The notes under the pieces were generated by a model, which saw only the letters and a program-made list of their open reading frames with translations, had not been told where the DNA came from and did no database searches. Both the position numbers and the translations under genes were made by a program. 7,617 nucleotides of DNA from a bacterium (lineage in GTDB: Bacteria > CSSED10-310 > JAJRTK01): NCBI GenBank assembly GCA_024278345.1, contig JAJRTK010000432.1, positions 1-7,617 of the forward strand, in the 5' to 3' direction. Below, one piece after another: positions 3,856-7,617 of the stretch (position 1 is its first letter; every line of letters begins with the position of its first letter).

Positions 3856-6800
3856 TCAGACGCCGTCGATTCGGGATGAGATTTCCGGGATAAGGCATAC
3901 CACCATCAGGAAGACCAGGCTCCAAGGCCACCAGGGAAGAGCCGGTACCGACCGAGTTGAAGGCGTCCCCGTCGCTGTCGGCGTCAGAGTCGCCGCCGCG
4001 GGAGATGGAGTTGCCGTGGCCGAGGCCCCTGGCTGCGGGGTACGTGTCCGCGTGGGGGTCAGAGTCGCTCCCGGAGGGGATGGAATCGCCGTCTGGGATG
4101 CAGTAGCGCCGGGCGGCGTCGAGGTGGGAGTCGCCGACGGTGTGAAACCCATCGCCGTTGGCGTCACCGTAGATGTCCAGGTTCTCGTCGGCGGCAAAGT
4201 CCCGGTGGGTGTCCGCGTGGCGGTTCCGGTCCAAGTAGGCGTCCGCGTGGCGGTTCCGGTCCAAGTGGGCGTCCGTGTCGCCGTCCGCGTGGCGGTTCCG
4301 GTCCCAGTAGGCGTCGCCGTCACCGTTGGCGTCGGGAGTGGAGGGGCGAGGAACGAAACGACTCGGGTCATCACTTCCCCCCGCTTCGACGCCGAATAGA
4401 TGGTCTCGAAGGGAAAACCGATATTGACCACGCGATAGGTGCCAGTATCCACCTGAACACAAGCGCCAAAGGAGGTTCCGGTATAGGTCATGCACCTGGA
4501 ACCGGAGCCCAGGGGATCGATGACATCGGGATAGTTGACATCGTAGGTCCCGTGAGTGCCGTCGTCGAACGCCACGGCCGAAACCCCGTCGAGGATCGAC
4601 CCTGCCTCTCCTTCCGCCGCATAGACTCCGGCGTCGTCCTGGACATAGGCACTCCAGAGCCAGCTATTGTAAAACGCCTGGTCCGAGGCGCTGCCCAGGT
4701 TGTCGAGGTCCCAGCCGATCTCGGCGCCCGTGACCAGCAGGTTGCCTCCCGCCTGGAGCCAGTTCTGGACCAGGCTCTGCTCCGAACTGCTGAAGGTCTC
4801 GTCGGCGGTCGATTCCTCCCCCAGAATCCAGAAGGCCGCCCTGTAAACGGCGGTGGAAAGCAAAGGTCTCCCCGCCAACACCGCCTCGTTGGAGGCGGAA
4901 TCGAAGGAGAGATCCAGCCCCCGCATCGCCTCCGCATGCTGGATCACATAGTCGAAGCTGTTCATCCGGTCCAGGAACATCCGCTGCACCGTGCCGCCTA
5001 GATCGGCTTCGTACTGGTTCACCAAGAGGTATTTGTCCAGGCGGTCGAAGCCGTTGACCAGGAGCAGCCTGGATTGCGTTCCTGCCGCGGGCAGCTTGAC
5101 GGCCAGCGTCTCGGTGGGAAACGAGACGCCACCTTCGTTGACGGCGGCAACCCGAAGGTAGACGATGCTCCCGGGGACGAGTCCGAAAATGTCCAGCGCC
5201 GTGCCCGTTGCCGGCGTTCCCTCGTCAAAACCGTAGCCATTGTCACTTCGATAGACCAGGTACGACTGGGCCGGATCGCCGTACAACCCGCCCGCGTCGG
5301 TCACCGGCGGCTCCCAGGTGACCCGGACCGACGACGTCCCCGTGGCGTGGGCCTCCGGCGCCCGGGGCGGCTCGGGTAATAGCTTCACCGGAATCCCGTC
5401 CCGTTGCGCGTAGTACTTCACCATCCCCTGGTAGATGGCTCGGGCCAGGAGGTTGCGCCACCTGGGATCCTTCATCTGTTCGGCGTCGGTGGCGTTGTCG
5501 TGGAAGGCCACTTCCAGCAGGGCCGATGGCATTTCGTTGTTGTAGGCGGGATTGATCTCCCCGAAGTAGGCGGACCGGTAGCCTCGATTGGCCCAACCTG
5601 CCTCCCAGCCTTGGCGGAAGTCGTTGATCATCTCGTCGTGGATCAGGTTCATGAGCTCCACCGAGCCGGGGGCCGCCTGGGTCGTGTCGTAGGAGCCATC
5701 GGGAGGATTCGAGCTGTAGATGTAGGAGCTGGTGCCTCGAACGGTTCCGTCGAAGGCGTTGGAGTGCCAGGAGACGTACAGGGAATCGTCGAGGCCGGCG
5801 AAGTTCTCCCACGCGGCGTATTTCGAGCGGGCGGTCACGTCGCCGGCATAGACGGAGCTGGGTGCTCCCAGGAACTGGGTGTGGGTCTTGGCGCCTTCCT
5901 CCCACCGTGGATGGCCGCTCACGACACCGGTGTATGCGCCCAGGACGTCGCCCATGCCACCGCCGAACCGGACGGCGTCCGCCGAAACCGTCTCACCCAG
6001 TTCCGCCGAATCGTTGGCCAGCACCACGGCGCCGCGGTTGGAGTCGGAACCGGCCTTGAAATAGAAGCGGCCCAGGAAGACCCAGGTCCAGCCGTGGCGC
6101 TCCTGGTTGACGCGGAAATGCGACTCGCCCCCTGCGTGGAGGACGATGTAGTGGGCGTCGCTGGCGCGGTTCGCCCCGTCCCGCGTGTAGGAGACATAGA
6201 CGTTGTAGAACCCGTCGGCGGGCAGGTTGGGTGTCCAGGTCGCCCGGGCCGTCTCCGTGGCCGCCGTCTGGATCAGCCGCGCTGTCCCCCCGCTGAAGGG
6301 ATTCGTCCCGTTGGCGTACGGCGCCTGGAAGTTCAGGAAAGCGCTCTGCCCCGAATCCAGGAAGAGCGAGGGATCCCCGCTCTCCACGTAACTCCCGTTC
6401 CCGGGAAACGCCGCACCGTCCCCCTCGTCCACGATGACCATGTCGTTGTTGAGGTCGCTCTCCTTCACCGTGAAGAAGTCGGCGCCCGCGTTCCGCAGGT
6501 AGCGGAGCAGGTACTGGTCCGCACCCTCGGGGTTCACGAAATCCTCCACGATTCCGTTGGTAATGCCCCGCTGCGTATCCCAGCCCCGGGAACCGCCATA
6601 ATCAAGCCAACCGTGACACTGGCTGAAAAATATGAGCTTCCCGGTGAGCGCCCCTTGCGGCACACCGGCCGGCCGGCGATCCCGCCGCACCAGCGGTTTC
6701 CTGGAAATCCCCGCCTCCCCCGCTTCCTCTTTCCGCAAGACCGACGCGTCAAACTTCGGTAAGTACGAAGGCAAGGTCCGGTAAACGCCATCCGGATCCT

Positions 6801-7272
6801 CCAGCTCCCTGGCCACCACGTGAAACTCCCGAAGATCGGGCCACTCGTCGAAAGCCCCGATGACCTGCCAGCTCAGGTCCTCCAGGACTTCGTCGGTCAG
6901 CGCCCCTGACCGAAGGAACTCCCGGCCCAATCCAAGGCGAATCACCAGTGCCGGCCCCTGGAGAAAAACGCCGTCGAACTCCGCCGCACGCTCCCGGTGC
7001 GCCGCAAAAAAGGCCCCCGACGCCACGCGAAACAAACTCGGAACCAGCCCCTGGGCCCGCATGGCCACGGCGGTTTCCTCCGACGCACTCCATACCTTCC
7101 ACCCAGAACTCCCCACCCTCACCTTGGCACCTCCCGTCACAGCGGTCCTGTCAGCGACGCTCCCCGCCTCCACACCCGCACCAGCCAAGGCCACTCCCGC
7201 AAAAAGCCACCACCCCATTGCTCCCGCAAAGACCAGCCGCACCCTCTTTCCAAATCCGAAATAGAACCCCAT
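3856..7272 (-). CDS. secreted N-acetylmuramoyl-L-alanine amidase with golvesin-like insert, FN3, GATase-like domain and PT stalk
   Basis: This 1138-residue exported enzyme is predicted to cut the amide bond between MurNAc and L-Ala in peptidoglycan, using zinc. Residues 1-30 form a signal peptide (KRVRLVF...LFAGVALA). The Amidase_3 fold is split. The first half has SQCHG (H220) and GIVED (E243), and the second half has SWHSNA (H503) and LLEVAFHDN (E587), which match the family's two His and two Glu. Residues ~290-440 between them resemble a golvesin C-terminal/Xly-type binding domain (ATWTPNLPADGFYNVYVSYT, HYIVLHAGG, SADAVRFGG). A fibronectin type III domain follows (~634-728), then a glutamine-amidotransferase-like domain (~736-975). 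Its expected elbow reads TGAEIG, with Glu in place of Cys, so it is probably non-catalytic. A Pro/Thr stalk (979-1106) and one hydrophobic segment (1112-1129) end the protein. The ATG has GAGGG 6 nt upstream. Confidence 0.9.
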   Translation of the reverse strand: MGFYFGFGKRVRLVFAGAMGWWLFAGVALAGAGVEAGSVADRTAVTGGAKVRVGSSGWKVWSASEETAVAMRAQGLVPSLFRVASGAFFAAHRERAAEFDGVFLQGPALVIRLGLGREFLRSGALTDEVLEDLSWQVIGAFDEWPDLREFHVVARELEDPDGVYRTLPSYLPKFDASVLRKEEAGEAGISRKPLVRRDRRPAGVPQGALTGKLIFFSQCHGWLDYGGSRGWDTQRGITNGIVEDFVNPEGADQYLLRYLRNAGADFFTVKESDLNNDMVIVDEGDGAAFPGNGSYVESGDPSLFLDSGQSAFLNFQAPYANGTNPFSGGTARLIQTAATETARATWTPNLPADGFYNVYVSYTRDGANRASDAHYIVLHAGGESHFRVNQERHGWTWVFLGRFYFKAGSDSNRGAVVLANDSAELGETVSADAVRFGGGMGDVLGAYTGVVSGHPRWEEGAKTHTQFLGAPSSVYAGDVTARSKYAAWENFAGLDDSLYVSWHSNAFDGTVRGTSSYIYSSNPPDGSYDTTQAAPGSVELMNLIHDEMINDFRQGWEAGWANRGYRSAYFGEINPAYNNEMPSALLEVAFHDNATDAEQMKDPRWRNLLARAIYQGMVKYYAQRDGIPVKLLPEPPRAPEAHATGTSSVRVTWEPPVTDAGGLYGDPAQSYLVYRSDNGYGFDEGTPATGTALDIFGLVPGSIVYLRVAAVNEGGVSFPTETLAVKLPAAGTQSRLLLVNGFDRLDKYLLVNQYEADLGGTVQRMFLDRMNSFDYVIQHAEAMRGLDLSFDSASNEAVLAGRPLLSTAVYRAAFWILGEESTADETFSSSEQSLVQNWLQAGGNLLVTGAEIGWDLDNLGSASDQAFYNSWLWSAYVQDDAGVYAAEGEAGSILDGVSAVAFDDGTHGTYDVNYPDVIDPLGSGSRCMTYTGTSFGACVQVDTGTYRVVNIGFPFETIYSASKRGEVMTRVVSFLAPPLPTPTVTATPTGTGTATRTATRTPTWTGTATRTPTWTGTATRTPTGTLPPTRTWTSTVTPTAMGFTPSATPTSTPPGATASQTAIPSPPGATLTPTRTRTPQPGASATATPSPAAATLTPTATGTPSTRSVPALPWWPWSLVFLMVVCLIPEISSRIDGV
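4211..4312 (-). repeat. 30-bp tandem repeat in the PT-stalk coding region
   Basis: gtccgcgtggcggttccggt plus ccaagtaggc forms a 30-bp unit at 4211-4240. It is repeated at 4241-4270 (one difference) and, after a 12-bp spacer, at 4283-4312 (one difference). The unit equals ten codons and encodes the repeated block TPTWTGTATR of the stalk. Near-identity at DNA level points to recent expansion or slippage. Because it is in frame, changes in copy number would only alter stalk length. Confidence 0.85.
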
Positions 7273-7278
7273 GATCGA

Positions 7279-7283
7279 CCCTC
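7279..7283 (-). promoter_or_regulatory. ribosome-binding site of the amidase gene
   Basis: The minus strand has GAGGG 6 nt before the ATG at 7272. Together with the signal peptide that follows, this fixes the start. Confidence 0.7.
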
Positions 7284-7441
7284 GAAAGAAAACCGTAGAT
7301 CACCAAGAAAACCACACTCCACCCCCTGTCGTCCATCCCTGCGACCACCACGGCCAACTCCCCGCGGCCACCAGGAATCTCTCGACACCCCCCCACCAAA
7401 AAAAACGCTCACACAAAGATTCAGTGGTCGGTCGCCGGCGG

Positions 7442-7463
7442 TTCATTTAAAAAATCTTTTTTC
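7442..7463 (-). promoter_or_regulatory. AT-rich island, possible promoter or UP element of the amidase gene
   Basis: On the minus strand this reads AAAAAAGATTTTTTAAATGAA within otherwise GC-rich sequence, about 170 bp upstream of the start codon. TTAAAT could serve as a -10 element, and the A-tract before it resembles an UP element. I find no convincing -35 hexamer at the right spacing, so this rests mainly on base composition. Confidence 0.2.
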
Positions 7464-7617
7464 TTCTGCTGGCTGTGGCCCACTCCTGTCAGCACCGCCC
7501 CCCCGCCTGCGGCGCGAGTTCCCCGCGGCCGCCGCCTTCCGCCCATCAACGCACTGCATGCCAACGACATGCCCTAATCAGCGGCTAACGACCGAAGGGA
7601 CCTATCCAATCCCCGCG

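Larger units (their letters stand above)
7273..7617. other. 345-bp upstream region of the amidase, no gene seen
   Basis: No supported coding sequence lies between the amidase start and the window edge. A + strand frame opens at 7558 (MPTTCPNQ...) and runs off the window after 20 codons, without a ribosome-binding site. The region contains a C7/A8 mixed homopolymer stretch around 7388-7405, an AT-rich island at 7442-7463, a C7 run near 7498-7504, and a small hairpin gcatg-ccaacga-catgc at 7556-7572. Any promoter for the amidase should lie here. Confidence 0.4.

Noticed and set aside
3575-4495. Minus-strand open frame of 306 codons with Asp-rich blocks (DANGDGDAY, DANGDGFHTVGD, DADSDGDA) resembling dockerin or thrombospondin calcium repeats.
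   Set aside because: It is the out-of-frame reading of the Pro/Thr stalk: ACN/CCN repeats shifted by one base give Asp/Ala/His/Gly codons. It lacks its own start signals and runs past the amidase stop into repeat DNA.
5404-6762. 452-codon + strand open frame opposite the amidase.
   Set aside because: Antisense shadow. The product is a low-complexity Gly/Val/Ala/Arg-rich sequence without recognisable motifs, while the opposite frame has a signal peptide and conserved catalytic motifs.

Overview
The window looks like a chromosomal segment from an uncultured, GC-rich bacterium, probably Gram-negative. It carries three well-supported genes, all on the minus strand and read right to left. (1) At 3856-7272 is a 1138-residue secreted, multi-domain N-acetylmuramoyl-L-alanine amidase. 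It ends in a Pro/Thr-rich stalk and a hydrophobic C-terminal segment. (2) At 2776-3150 is a small putative lipoprotein or exported protein with a DUF3592-like core. (3) At 353-2167 is a long-chain acyl-CoA synthetase of the FadD15 type. Extended PT-rich stalks on large exported proteins are familiar from candidate phyla such as Sumerlaeota and Hydrogenedentota. That placement is a guess: there is no rRNA or marker gene here.

The three genes do not form a tight operon. They are separated by about 700 and 600 bp of non-coding DNA, with about 350 bp of non-coding DNA at each window edge. They also share no evident pathway: cell-wall remodelling, an unknown envelope function, and fatty-acid activation. 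The large + strand open frames opposite fadD and the amidase look like antisense shadows of GC-rich coding sequence.

The gaps hold the most unusual content. Between the amidase and the lipoprotein, 3174-3374 is a 201-bp element with 24-bp imperfect terminal inverted repeats (21/24 matching). Perfect 9-bp direct repeats (gttgttgaa) flank it, which is the layout of a MITE-like non-autonomous mobile element. Inside it lies a tandem series of five hairpins with 2-3 nt loops. Four of them recur every 25-27 bp behind a shared GGGTC-like linker. Their arm sequences differ from unit to unit, but each pair of arms still matches. The element ends just upstream of the lipoprotein ribosome-binding site. 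The same gap also holds a perfect 20-bp palindrome, a partial copy of the element's right end touching the amidase stop codon, and a probable intrinsic terminator.

The gap between the lipoprotein and fadD holds a GTCAC/GTGAC inverted-repeat cluster. It also holds a 40-bp motif that recurs in the amidase-lipoprotein gap. The two gaps thus share a layout: structured palindromes first, then the 40-bp motif, in the direction of transcription. I see no tRNA, rRNA, CRISPR array, complete insertion sequence or recognisable riboswitch.
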